Origin: Xanthostigma xanthostigma
Lineage: Eukaryota; Arthropoda; Insecta; Raphidioptera; Raphidiidae
Direction of reading: 5' to 3'
Assembly: GCA_963575645.1 (NCBI GenBank)
Contig: OY754469.1
Location: 49,124,753-49,188,752 of the forward strand
DNA: 64,000 bases
Shown here: positions 32,945 to 43,545 of the stretch, in pieces
Numbering within the stretch: the stretch's first letter is position 1
Layout of the letters: the number at the start of each line of letters is the position of its first letter
Translations under genes and position numbers: made by a program
The notes under the pieces: model-generated
Told to the model about the DNA's origin: nothing
Databases searched by the model: none
The model's input: the letters and a program-made list of their open reading frames with translations, nothing else

Positions 32945-33521
32945 TAACATAGTATGCTCAATTCAATAATCTTATTTTGGGAAAATTTTATTTCTGAAAT
33001 GTTTTGTCTTTTTGTTCAACATACCATAATTTAATAATTCTTAGAATCGGAGCCATGTTGATCTAACATAAGGAACATACCCCTAAAATAAGAGAACTTA
33101 ATATAAGCTTACTCAGTTTCTGGGACACAAGATATTTCTAAATTAAGTTTTTGCTTCATTATTTCGCACAATGTGAATTCAAGTATTTCGAAATTTTATA
33201 TTGTTGGTAGTCATTTTGTATAAATAAACAATTATGGCTCTATTTTATTTAGTAACAAAACTACATATGTAATGTAACATACATACATTTTTGAACTGTC
33301 ATATTTTCGTAATTAAATAAAATAGGGCATTATTCCATACGAGGTTTTGTTTCTTCGCAACGACCTGTCTTAATAAGCTATAGGTAATATTAAATAAAAA
33401 TTCATACTTAAAGTAACGAAGCAAAACTTATAAATAATAATATTTCCTTAAAACTAATTATGGAACATTCTGTTCAGAAAGTAATACTTCTTTAATGTCG
33501 CTTTTAAGACATACTCAGAAA
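32945..33521. other. Unassigned stretch
   Basis: No gene or repeat partner recognised. Confidence 0.5.
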
Positions 33522-33990
33522 TCATATATATTAATACGCTAAGGTTTAAGATGTTTGCCTCCCTTTTTGGAAAAAACCACACAATGTCTCTACATAAATT
33601 ATATATCATTTTACAGATAATTGCTTGCTCTACTGACATCGACACTAAAAAATTTATTATTGCTATTGTTTTTGTAAATTAATTAAACTCTGACCAACGT
33701 CTGCCATCTGACGGCGTAACGTTAACACTTCGATCTGTCATCTGACCTTCAAATTGTAAATACTGCTTACTGCCATCTGACGGGCAACGCTGAACAACGC
33801 TTTTGCTACTTGCGCCTCTATATGACAATTTTAGTAAAATATTTCTTTTACAACAAAAAGAAGAACGTTATAAGCAGTGTGCAAAATTAGAAACGAATTG
33901 AATACCTGCAATCATATTTAAAAAAATAATTTTGTAAAGTGATAATTATTATACTTTTTTAGTGCGAATAATTCGCACAGGTCACACTAG
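33522..33990 (+). mobile_element. Non-autonomous Helitron, family E copy 2
   Basis: Starts TCATATATATTAATACGC after A, ends GTGCGAATAATTCGCAC, AGGTCACA, CTAG (33987-33990) before T. It has the full set of Helitron end features: TC start, hairpin about 8 bases before CTAG, and insertion between A and T. The interior has an internal deletion relative to copy 3. Contains TGCCATCTGACGG repeats. Confidence 0.82.
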
Positions 33991-34712
33991 TATAATATTT
34001 AATGTATGAGTCATTTAAGGACGTTCAACTTTATATAAATATGTCGCATCGTTTATTTGCAAAAGTAGTACTCAAAATTTAATATTTAGTTAAGGGTTTC
34101 AATCTATATTCTCTCACGGGATGCTAATGTATTTTGTATGTAAATTGCATTAGGACTTTTTAAATAGCTTCAAAAGTATTTTTTTAGACTAATTATTATC
34201 ATCCTTTTAAGAAATCTGTATATAAAGTACTAATTTCTAAACAAGGACACAATAAATTTTTTAAATATTTACATTTTGGTGTATATCAAAAAACATTTAA
34301 TTGTTTTTTATCGAAATATGACACAGGCATGCTTTCCACCTGAATAAATGACTAAAATGGTTTTGTGATCAAAATACCACAGATTTTTGAAAATATTCCC
34401 AATAAAAAAATTGCATCTTTTTAAAACTTTCCACTGTGAAGGCATTAATAACAAGAAAAACAATCACAGAATTTAATTTTGCCTGAATTCGGGACATTAA
34501 AATATATTAATATTCCTTTTATATATTTAGATTATTTATTTCAAAGCTACTTTTCACAATTCTCCAAAAAAAAAATTGTGTCCCACACGAAATAAAATGA
34601 AAATTTGTAGAAAAATTTTGATGTGTTTTTTACAAATTTGACTTGGGTCGGTAAGTTAAAAGCATTGACAGGTGAAGTAATATTATTTCTATATTATATT
34701 AATATTTTATTT
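33991..34712. other. Unassigned AT-rich stretch
   Basis: No gene or repeat partner recognised. Confidence 0.5.
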
Positions 34713-34877
34713 TTATTGGTCTAAAGAAATTAGAGTATCGTTTGAAGGGCACTGTTTAATATCACTCATTTCAGAGTCACTGCCGCCGCCGCCGCCTTCA
34801 GCCTGATAATCTCCACTGTTTACGCAAGCGATGTCTGCTGGATGTAAGACAGATTCCCCCAATTTACACCTAATTAC
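34713..34877 (-). CDS. Candidate terminal coding exon of an unidentified host gene
   Basis: On the minus strand a frame stays open for about 53 codons after a TAA at about 34887. It includes LGESVLHPADIACVNSGDY, five consecutive GGC glycine codons, SDSEMSDIK and a C-terminus NDTLISLDQ before TAA. A possible 3' splice site (TTCTAAGTAATTAG) lies just upstream, and AATAAA overlaps the stop. The mixed, non-repetitive amino-acid content with an acidic SDSE patch is unlike the AT-rich noise around it, and no second copy exists in the window. I cannot name a family. It could still be a chance ORF; a real exon would be the last one of a minus-strand gene. Confidence 0.3.
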   Translation of the reverse strand, partial: VIRCKLGESVLHPADIACVNSGDYQAEGGGGGSDSEMSDIKQCPSNDTLISLDQ

Positions 34878-35350
34878 TTAGAACAGACTACATAAAGCAC
34901 TCATTCCCTCTGTTGTTAACTCTCTTGTCTATACTCCTATATAGTCAATACGTTATGACATTACGCAAACAAGCATTTGTTATTGTTAAGTTTGATTTCT
35001 AAACTACTTGCGATACATAGCGTCCCAAATAGAAAATCGGTCGCTTTCAGAACTGAGGTATTGTACGACAATAATAACTTCAACTATGTGCTTGCATTAA
35101 TTATAAAGAAAACTTATAGTAACGATTTATTCCATTTTTTATATTAAGAATATTTGGGAACGTTCTAGTAAGTAAGGTACTATTCGAGAAATAAAGATGC
35201 TTGTTCATCGAAACATTACTTGATATAATTGAGGTTCTAGTAGTAAACCACGGAACACCATGATAAGTTGACTACTCGATGGTCATAAAGTGCCGAAATG
35301 GCTGTTTTAATTTCGGGAGGAAAACAATTACATCCTTAAAAATGTTTGAC
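34878..35350. other. Unassigned stretch
   Basis: If the candidate exon is real, this is intron sequence. No other coding sign. Confidence 0.4.
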
Positions 35351-35575
35351 TTATTCGGAACCCAAAGGAATGGTGAGACCTCTGGTGAGAAATGCGCCGA
35401 ACTGTCCTAAGGGGTTTTTTTGACAGGTAAACATTGATTTCGAAAAACATGATGAAGCCTAATCTAGCCTTCATCATGTTTTTCGAAACCAATGTTTACC
35501 TGTCAAAAAAACCCCTTAGGACAGTTCGGCGCATTTCTCACCAGAGGTCTCACCATTCCTTTGGGTTCCGAATAA
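35351..35575. repeat. Near-perfect palindrome, arms about 106 bp
   Basis: TTATTCGGAACCCAAAGGAA through CATGATGAAG is repeated in reverse complement after a loop of about 11 bases (CCTAATCTAGC). I see at most one or two mismatches in the arms. No coding capacity; the 67-codon ORF is its shadow. Confidence 0.9.
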
Positions 35576-35745
35576 TAACATTTTATGTGATTGAGATCGA
35601 AACGGGATTGGTATTAGTCTACTACGATCTGATTTAAACTGGTTCTGATAATAAAATTACTGATTGCCTGAATGTCTAAATGTTTAGCAAATATTTCTTT
35701 TCAATTTATAATGAATTGCCAGAAAGTTATATTTAAACTAACTAA

Positions 35746-36167
35746 TGCTCGGTTGCAAAACGGATTGTCAAAAAATTTTATTTGACAACGACCTTAGATT
35801 GTGATCGCATAATTACTGTTTTCCAGCATCAGGAGCAGTCTAATGTCGTATTCATACTTCCTGTCATCCAGAATATGAGATCGTGCTCACACAAAAAAAA
35901 AAAACAAATGATTGGTGTATATACAAATAGACCGCTTTTCAAACTAAAATTTGATCAAAATGCGTAGAAAAACATTGTTTCGAAGTGAAAAGTGTACAAA
36001 AAACGATGCTAAATACATGAATACATTAAGAAAAATATCGTTCCGATCGATACATTATTTTTCGGGCAGGATCGATTTAAAACTCTACTTTGCTTTTCGT
36101 ATGTATGTTCACAATCTAAGGTCCTTGTCAAATCATATTTTCTGACAATGCTTTCTGCAACCGAGCA
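35746..36167. mobile_element. PIF/Harbinger-type MITE with TAA duplication
   Basis: Ends TGCTCGGTTGCA and TGCAACCGAGCA are inverted. TAA flanks both sides (35743-35745 and 36168-36170). Longer matching subterminal arms include TTGTCA and CCTTAGATTGTGA against TCACAATCTAAGG. The interior has no transposase; the two short ORFs are not convincing. Confidence 0.78.
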
Positions 36168-36478
36168 TAATAGTAGTTCTTAATGCAGCCACCGACTAAA
36201 CTATTGCATTCGCAAAGCTAAAAATAGCTTGGTTAATTAAGTCAGCTACAAAAACATTTCACTCCCATCTTTTTGCACGAAAACCGAATTGCTTATTTAA
36301 AAACTTAATTTGCTTTGAACAATATTATAAAAAAGTTATGTAAAAAGCGACCTGTCGGAACAAAGAATTAATTTATAAAGTAAGTTAATTCGATACAGCT
36401 CCAAAAAGTACAAGACAAGTCAAGCATGCACCTCGCTTTGCGGGTTGTACGTCTATGAAATTAAAACCGTACACTTAC
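36168..36478. other. Unassigned stretch
   Basis: No gene or repeat partner recognised. Confidence 0.5.
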
Positions 36479-36600
36479 AGGGTGGCGGCGGCGGTGCGGC
36501 GGCGTCACGAACGAGGGACGGCGACGAACTGAAGTGTAGACATCAGTAGAAAAAGAAGGGGAGGGGAAACGGCGGTCAACACGTCGGAGGAGGCGATACC
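36479..36600 (-). promoter_or_regulatory. Candidate promoter and non-coding first exon (minus strand)
   Basis: A short GC-rich block reads, on the minus strand, through CTTCAGTTCGTCGCCGTCCC (a TCAGT initiator-like site near 36529) to GCCGCCGCCACCCTGTAAGT. CT|GTAAGTG is a good 5' splice donor. The block stands out from AT-rich surroundings and is not repeated. A 99-codon minus ORF overlaps it without family features. It could be the 5' end of the gene suggested by the exon at 34713-34877, but this is speculative. Confidence 0.25.
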
Positions 36601-36789
36601 ATGCAACATTAAAAAGTGTGCACCTTGTTATACTTATCTCGTATTCAACATACGTACTACGGAGCTTGCTGTACAACGCTTGTACACGAACTTGTTCCCA
36701 TAACATCGGGAGATCGAGTTGTATTTGAGTTTGAATTTCATATTGCGATCCACAAGGCAAAAGCGACTATATCAATTTTTACCATTCCA

Positions 36790-37425
36790 AAGATTTGGGT
36801 ACTAGATTAAGTCAAAAATCACTTTTCTAAATTTTACAGTATCTTCGAATCCAAAAAACATATTTTTAGAAAAACTTTCTGCGTCTGTTCGTCTGTGAAC
36901 ACGGTACAGGTCGAACGGATGGACGGATTGAAACCAAATTTTGGGAGGATGTTTGGTATGCAAATGTGAAGAGCCCTATTGTTTTTGGAGACAATCGACG
37001 CATGCGCTGAAGAGATATATGCTATAACTTTGTTTTTTATATAATAATGGGATACTTTTCATAACGGTTTATTATTCTGTTTATTTTTTCAAGAAAGTTT
37101 TGTTAAAATTTTTTTCTAGAACTTATAGTTTCGGAAATATTTTGAAAATAAAAAAATCAACTGTTCTTTTGTTTTGTAGATCTGTCAGAAATAAACTAGT
37201 TAAGCATGCTTTGAATAATTTTTACATGACGTGGGACATATTATTAGAAAAGCATGGAAACGAATGGAAAATTATATCATATTGAATACTAGCCATTACC
37301 CGCGTCACCTCACGTGATATCAGAAATTTTATTCTCTTTATTATAACTACTAAATCAAATGTCAATATTTTTTTTTAAGTTGATATGGTCCCATCGCCCA
37401 ATTGGCTGGAATTTTTACCATTCCA
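36790..37425 (+). repeat. Family J repeat, copy 1
   Basis: Matches the reverse complement of 55937-56540 nearly throughout. Shared phrases include ATTGAAACCAAATTTTGGGA, CCCTATTGTTTTTGG, ACTAGCCATTACCCGCGTCA and CCCATCGCCCAATTGGCTGG. ACCATTCCAA lies near both ends. No protein family is recognised in the 61-codon ORF at 37100-37285. Confidence 0.78.
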
Positions 37426-37484
37426 ACATCACAAGTGGAGAATGGTACTAATTTAGATTAAAATTCGTTTTGAGGTTCCCCGAA

Positions 37485-37720
37485 TATTTTTGAAACCAAA
37501 TTTTGGAATGATGTTTGATATGAAAATATGTTTTTGGGAGGGAATCGATGCACGCATAGGAGAGATATATGCTATAACGTTGTTTTTTTATGTAAAAATT
37601 GTACATATTTTTCATAGCGGTTTATTATTCTATCTATTTTACAAATTTTGTTAAAAAACATTTTTTTTCTAGACTTGATAGTTTTGGAAATACTTTGATT
37701 ATAAAAAAATCTGTTGTTCT
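37485..37720 (+). repeat. Family J repeat, truncated copy 2
   Basis: Repeats the first part of copy 1 (TTGAAACCAAATTTTGGAAT to the ATGCTATAACGTTGTTTTTT region), then a related RT-poor stretch ending near TTGTTCTTTTGTTTCATAG. It lies directly downstream of copy 1, as a tandem partial duplication or second insertion. Confidence 0.7.
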
Positions 37721-38296
37721 TTTGTTTCATAGTTCTTCCTGTTATCGCAGGATCGCCTAAAGCACGGATTCTTTAATTTTTCTTATCATTAGCGGCTCAA
37801 GTTAACATTCGAAGTGGCAACTGAAAGAATTTTTAAACACCTAGTTTTCAAGTGTTCGTCATTCCCCCATTCTCCCTTAACTTGTTCATTTACAGTACGC
37901 TGCCTTCACTTACGGAGTCAGTGGCCGTGCGACACGGAGCACGTTGGCTGTGCGCGCCACTGTCTATGTAACTCGAAGCTAGAATGCATATTCACTTACA
38001 ACAGACGAGTCTTGCGACATGTACGTTTTACATAAAGAAATAATTGTGGCATCGGTGCAACAAGATCTGCCTTCTACTTTTGTAAATTTTAAAGTTGCAT
38101 TTATTATAATGCCTAGGTATACTATACAAAGATCGCTTGATATAGACTTTTGTACTATAAAAAACGTTTTTCATACTAAGTCTCTTTACAAATTTATGAA
38201 GATAGACGTAAGATACGTTTTTATTATTTATTAAAATGTATTATCTATACAAATCATTACTACAGTTTTTATTATTGTTGAATTTGCTATGTTGAA
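37721..38296. other. Unassigned stretch
   Basis: Two overlapping short plus ORFs (73 and 71 codons) without family features. Confidence 0.5.
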
Positions 38297-38875
38297 TCAT
38301 ATATATTAATATGCTAAGGTTAAAGATGTTTGCCTCCCTTTTTAGAAAAAACCTCACAATTTCTCCACATAAATTATATATCATTTTACAGATAATTGCT
38401 TGCTCTACTGACATCGACAACTAAAAAATGTATTATTGCTTTTGTTTTTGTAAATTAATTAAAATACAGCAATGCTGAACAACGTCTGCCATCTGACGGC
38501 TTTAATTTTGAAACATCGTCAACAGTTTGATCTGTCATCTGACCTTCATATTGTAATACAACAGACACAATACTGTCATCTGACGGCTTTAATTTTGAAA
38601 CAGCGAGCAGCGCTGAACAACGTCACAGCAATGCTGCATGATGCCATCTGACGGCTTAGCTCAACGCTTTTGCTACTTGCGCTCTATATGACAATTTTAT
38701 TAAAAGATTTCTTCGATCTGTCATCTGAGCTTCATATTGTAATACAACAAAAAGAAGAACGTTATAAGCAGTGTGCAAAATTAGAAACGAATTGAATACC
38801 CGCAATCATATTTAAAAAATAATTTTGTAAAGTGATAATTAATAAGTGATAAATAATTCGCACAGGTCACACTAG
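38297..38875 (+). mobile_element. Non-autonomous Helitron, family E copy 3
   Basis: Starts TCATATATATTAATATGC after A, ends ATTCGCAC, AGGTCACA, CTAG (38872-38875) before T. The left half of the 3' hairpin is damaged (GATAAATAATTCGCAC). The body is the longest of the four with several CCATCTGACGGC units. Confidence 0.8.
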
Positions 38876-39927
38876 TTTATTGAATAACAGTAATATTTTG
38901 ACGTTTTGAGTATCGGTTTTTGAACTTGAAAATTCACTCGTCTTTTCAAAATTGCACATGGACTTTGATTTTTAAAATTAAAGTTTCATTTTAAATAATT
39001 TTTCGTTCGTGTTATAATTTGGTTTTGACTGTAGCTGAACAAATAGTATATTATATTTTAGAAACTTTTTCCCGGGTCTAGTCCGGGGACAGGTCCAACC
39101 ACTTTAATTCTCTTATCGCAAGGTCGTCAAAACTGACACAATAGAAAATGTCCTCGATTCGAAAATTAGACAGTATACCAGGGTTTATCTTTTATCAAAA
39201 TCAATTTAACCGTTTTGATCCATGATGCGCTGATTCAAAGAGACAGCCAGATGGATAGACAGACATAAAATATGTATATCCAGAATCGCGGAACCGTTCG
39301 GCGGGACGGGAAGCTGTAGTCGATATTGATAATAAAAACAAAAAAATATTATTTTTGAGTTCAAAGGTAAATATATATACTGTTTTGTGATATCTTCAAA
39401 TATATCCGATCAAAGCTTACGATTTTTATACTAAAAATAATATTTTATAAAACTACAAGACAAATAAAAAATAAATCTATTCATTTATATAGTACGTCTC
39501 TCTTTACGACATCTTTAAACGCGTACAGCTAGTTCATCAACGAAATAAACATGATATCGGTTAGCGGCTGGGCTCGTTATTACTGAGAATTCATAATTAA
39601 GTATTCAAACTTAATATGTCATTAATAGATTATTTTTAATTTTATTTTAATCTAGCTGTTGGATGACACGAGATATTAAAAAATTACAGAAATGTGAAAA
39701 GTTAATTAACCTTTTTAAGGCGAGCATTTTCTAAATTCTCAATTTTCGAGTCGAGTCGATTTATAATAAAGGAAGGAAACTTTAAACAAACAAGTTTTTA
39801 AAATTAGAAAATAAAAATTTGCCCGGATACAACTCGAATCCGCTATTCTAAACTAATAACGTAGGTATGCAAAATTTCACGCGTATTTTTTTCTGTGTGA
39901 TCGCAAAAAAGGAGAACTATTTTTCAA
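38876..39927. other. Unassigned stretch with insect-repeat phrases
   Basis: About 39140-39320 includes GACAGCCAGATGGATAGACA, wording typical of common insect repeats. No ends identified; no gene. Confidence 0.45.
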
Positions 39928-40430
39928 TACAGAGTGTCCCACGAAATGACTGCCATAGCCTGGGACTGTTGCTGAGGTGATTTTAAGTCAAAAATGTCTA
40001 ATGAACATATACCCGGAACGCTATCCTAACTGAGCTAGAAGCATTTGAAATTTTAGATAAGTAGTAGTAGGAATTCCCTACTAATTTAAAAACCATTTAA
40101 AAAGAAATCGCTTTATTGAATTAGTTGCTCAAAATGCCCACCCAGTTACTGTATACGTAGTCTAGCTCTTCTTAGAATTGAAGTGGTAGCTCTGCGAAGA
40201 GTCTCAGGATCAGCACGAATAAATACTAATGGTGATTCACAGCCACCTGGTCTTTTTAATAAAAACAAAGCCAACAGCCGAACCTAATACCTGCATTAGT
40301 GGGCTTACTTATTTAAAATTTCAAATGCTTCTAGCTCAGTTAGGATAGCGTTCCGGGTATATGTTCATTAGACATTTTTTACTTGAAATCACCCCAGCAA
40401 CACAGTCCCAGGCTATGGCAGTCATGTCGT
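39928..40430. mobile_element. Tc1/mariner-like inverted-repeat element with transposase tail
   Basis: The left arm TACAGAGTGTCCCACGAAAT and onward to about 40055 is matched in reverse by about 40310-40430 (ATGACTGCCATAGCCTGGGA, GAACGCTATCCTAACTGAGC). The right arm has lost its last bases. The interior keeps a C-terminal transposase remnant, so it is an internal-deletion derivative of an autonomous element. Confidence 0.8.
40113..40262 (-). pseudogene. IS630/Tc1/mariner-type transposase C-terminal remnant
   Basis: Minus strand encodes RADPETLRRATTSILRRARL, then RIQ, an in-frame TAA, and GGHFEQLIQ before a terminal stop. The pattern ETLRR...R...IQ..GGHFE.L is the usual C-terminal end of insect mariner-related transposases. 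The catalytic DDD/E region is absent. The internal stop shows decay. Confidence 0.65.
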
Positions 40431-41273
40431 GTATATAACACCGTGGCCAAACAGGACTAGGTCGCTAGTCGAAAATGTAATTTGGTCTAGTGGAAACTTC
40501 TTTGGTGAACCATCTTTAAATGTTTCTCTGTATCTGAATCACTTTATGTAAGATGCTAGGCTGAGTAGTGAGTCATAAATTTCATGTAACTATTTTTGCT
40601 ATCAATAATGCAGTTTGCTGGTTGCACCACTTTACTAAGTACAATTCTATATATCATAATATATCTACAGCCTGGTTTACATCAATTCCCTGTGTAATAT
40701 AGAATAAGTCTTAATTGTTGTCTACATTTTGCAATTGTTTTAACTTGTTTATAGCTCTTGCCTATGACGTTCATTTCTCTGTCAACTAAACATTAACTTT
40801 TCCTTTGACGGTGAATCCAACGCCTTAACCATAAAAGCTAATGACCTCAGTTGCCAAGCTTCCATAATCTTTAATTTCTCGCGAGCTCGCTTCAGTCTGT
40901 AAGTCACTTTTTTGCGTAACGTTAATGGCTGAAACAGTTATAAAAACTGCCGTAGTTACGTTATTTAACAGCCTTTCTTGAAGAATAACTTTTTGAGGAT
41001 ATTTTTACATTTCAATATAAGCCAGATCGCTTCTTCTTTGATGCTGTCGAAGGCTTCCTCAAACATAGGTAATGACGAGGGCCGTTTCTTCTACGATGAA
41101 TCTCATTAGTTTTGTCGATGATTGTTCTACTTGTTTTCAATCCTGTCTGTGCTCTTTATATAAACGTTTCGAAAAATATTTCGCGACTTGTGACTCACCA
41201 AGGTCGTAAAGGTGCTATTTGTAGGGCTTGTTTTGTCCCAAAAACACGAGCACTTTCTCTCGTCATAATGTAG
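40431..41273. other. Unassigned stretch
   Basis: No gene or repeat partner recognised. Confidence 0.5.
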
Positions 41274-41602
41274 CCAGCTTTGTTACATTAATTCTTTTTC
41301 TCTTTTTTGTAATATTGTCAAAATTAGTTTTTCCTTAGCTACGCTGGAAAAATGAATGTTGTTATTATTTGGAAAAAATTGAATTGATTTCTAATTTCTA
41401 TTGAGAAAACATCAGCTTACGAATTGTTATTAATTCAACGAAAGCGTTTTATTATTTTTAAGTACGAACTTAATAAGTGCTTCAGCAGAAGATAGAAAAT
41501 GAATTTAAACCACTTGCTTTCTTCTCAAGAAAGTTAACAAAAACAAAAACTAATTTTGACAATATTACAAAAAAGAGAAAGAGAATTAATGTAACAAAGC
41601 TT
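41274..41602. repeat. Inverted repeat with 57-bp arms
   Basis: GCTTTGTTACATTAATTCTT (from about 41277) continues to AAAATTAGTTTTT and recurs as its reverse complement at about 41547-41602. The spacer is about 215 bp. Confidence 0.8.
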
Positions 41603-41667
41603 GCTACAATACTAATCATTTCAGCATAATCAGAATCAGGGCTTGTGTTTTGTGGAAACGTTTTCAT
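41482..41667 (-). CDS. Small ORF with one membrane segment, doubtful
   Basis: From the ATG at 41667 (MKTFPQNTSPDSDYAEM) 61 codons include a hydrophobic run ISIVASFVTLILFLFFVILS that could span a membrane. An ATG 16 codons upstream gives a longer form. The right arm of the 41274-41602 inverted repeat encodes most of the hydrophobic part, so it may be fortuitous. Family unknown. Confidence 0.2.
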   Translation of the reverse strand: MKTFPQNTSPDSDYAEMISIVASFVTLILFLFFVILSKLVFVFVNFLEKKASGLNSFSIFC

Positions 41668-41715
41668 AATATTAAATTTTTTCACACAAACGCTTCCATC
41701 CGTACGTGAAAACAT

Positions 41716-42779
41716 CGGTTGGATTTTTCAATTTAATAAGTTAAACTTTTTTTTTAATTATATAGAAAATATGATGGTCAAGATATAATATTTAAAATGT
41801 AACTTACATTGTATTTCTTATTCCAAGTCGTATCATCACTTTGTAAATTGGCTTCATAATTCTTCAGTAACAAATGATGTCACAGCAAAGTAATCCATTT
41901 CCTCGACCTCTGTAAGTCTGTAGTATGTTTGTTCCTGGTTTGTACACCATACCTGTACCGTGTGTTCAAGAACTTGACAGTTATTTACTGTCGAGCGATT
42001 GAAGACAGTCTTGATATTTCATGCGCTCTCTATATGCCTGTTCGTCTGTATGTACAGAAAGAAAAAAATACTTTTTATTTAATAGGCACCAGATGACAGA
42101 TCTTTAATACGCGGTTTTTTAAAAACGGATTTTAAATAAGATGTTTTTTAGCAGGTAATGAGTCTTTTAATAAACACGTCCTTGATTTTTATTCTATTGT
42201 AAATACAATGAACAATATTATTATAAACGATTATTAGATATTTAGTAACAAATTTTAAATATTCTTAGAAACTCGGGTAACTTAATAAGGAAAATTGCTA
42301 ATTCACACAAGCTGATTAGGTAGTTTTAAAGAAAACTTCAAATTACAGACATATATTTCCACATATATTAATTATTATCATAAAGAACGTTGTTGATAAC
42401 TATGCAAAATGTGGTGGCATATTTTGATATTAAAATCTTAAACAATGTATGACCTACTGTATTATTTACAAAAAAAATCAAGAAGTCTTTAATAACCGCT
42501 TATTCAGTAATATATATATATATTACAAACTTTTATTTTTAACACCGTAGTTCTGGTAATAAATATTTTTGAACCCTTATTTTCCATATCTTACTATTAT
42601 TTCATTTCACTCACTTTAGTCACAGAAATGCTGAAGTAAAAACGAGTATAATATATATATATTTTTTTAATATACTGATTTTTGGCTTCTACACTATTTA
42701 ATGTAATTAGCCACGTATTATTTAGGTGGATTACTTTTAAATAAATAAAATAAATTTAAATAAAAGAAGGGGAAAAATA
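41716..42779. other. Unassigned AT-rich stretch
   Basis: Contains short TATATATATA runs near 42515 and 42650. No gene. Confidence 0.5.
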
Positions 42780-43317
42780 TTCGAATACACACAGCACTGG
42801 GATACAATATGGATGGACCAGAGGATTTGCGTCGGAAGGACCATGGAGTTGCATTGGGCAGAGTATATAAGTTGCGGATTTCTGGAAGTCAGGTTGCAGT
42901 TTGTACGTATTATATAAGCGAGTGAGTAGGCAGTAACAGGTGATCTATTGGATATTTACAAAGCGTTTATAAGCGGACTATTAATCTTGCAGTCGAGAGA
43001 ACAAGACACGTCGATTTATGCCCGTACAAACACTTCAAATTGGACGCAGGCCAAGCCGGCTGAATGTACTACACATTTTGACTGCATTTATTGCATGTAG
43101 CGAGAGTTTTAAGGCGGCCGATTTATATTAAGTCGCAGTAGGATTTAATAGTCAGAGTGCGCGTCGGCAAACATTTTATTGATACATACTCTCCCCAAAC
43201 TTCATTAGGCCTAGTCTGACACCTATTTCCTCTATGACTTTTCTTGATTTTGGGGCGTTTTCCCTCTAAATTTTTCGAAACATGTCGTTTTGACGACATG
43301 TAAAAATTTATAAGTAG
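42780..43317. other. Unassigned, less AT-rich single-copy stretch
   Basis: Base composition is more balanced than the flanks. AGAGTATATAAGTTG near 42862 could be a TATA-like element by chance. No ORF, splice pair or repeat match supports a gene. Confidence 0.35.
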
Positions 43318-43545
43318 ATACTGTTTGTTTTTTAAATTGCATAGCTTAAAAACTTCAACCAAAACGCATAAAATAATGTTCTTTGACAAATAACATGAAC
43401 CATTTAAAATGTCTGACACCTCGAATATGTCGAACATATTCAAGGTGTCAGACATTTTAATTGGTTCATGTTACTTGTCAGAGAACATTATTTTATGCGT
43501 TTTGGTTGAAGTTTTTAAGCTATCCAATTAAAAAAACAATAATAC
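43318..43545. repeat. Palindrome, arms about 108 bp
   Basis: AAAAACTTCAACCAAAACGC through AAATGTCTGACACCTCGAAT is followed almost at once by its reverse complement (AAGGTGTCAGACATTT...GCGTTTTGGTTGAAG). Only a few bases form the centre near 43433-43440. The minus ORF here is a shadow. Confidence 0.88.

Noticed and set aside
34780..34796. GCC repeat as a simple microsatellite only
   Set aside because: It sits in an open frame with non-repetitive coding-like flanks, so it was reported as a candidate exon instead.
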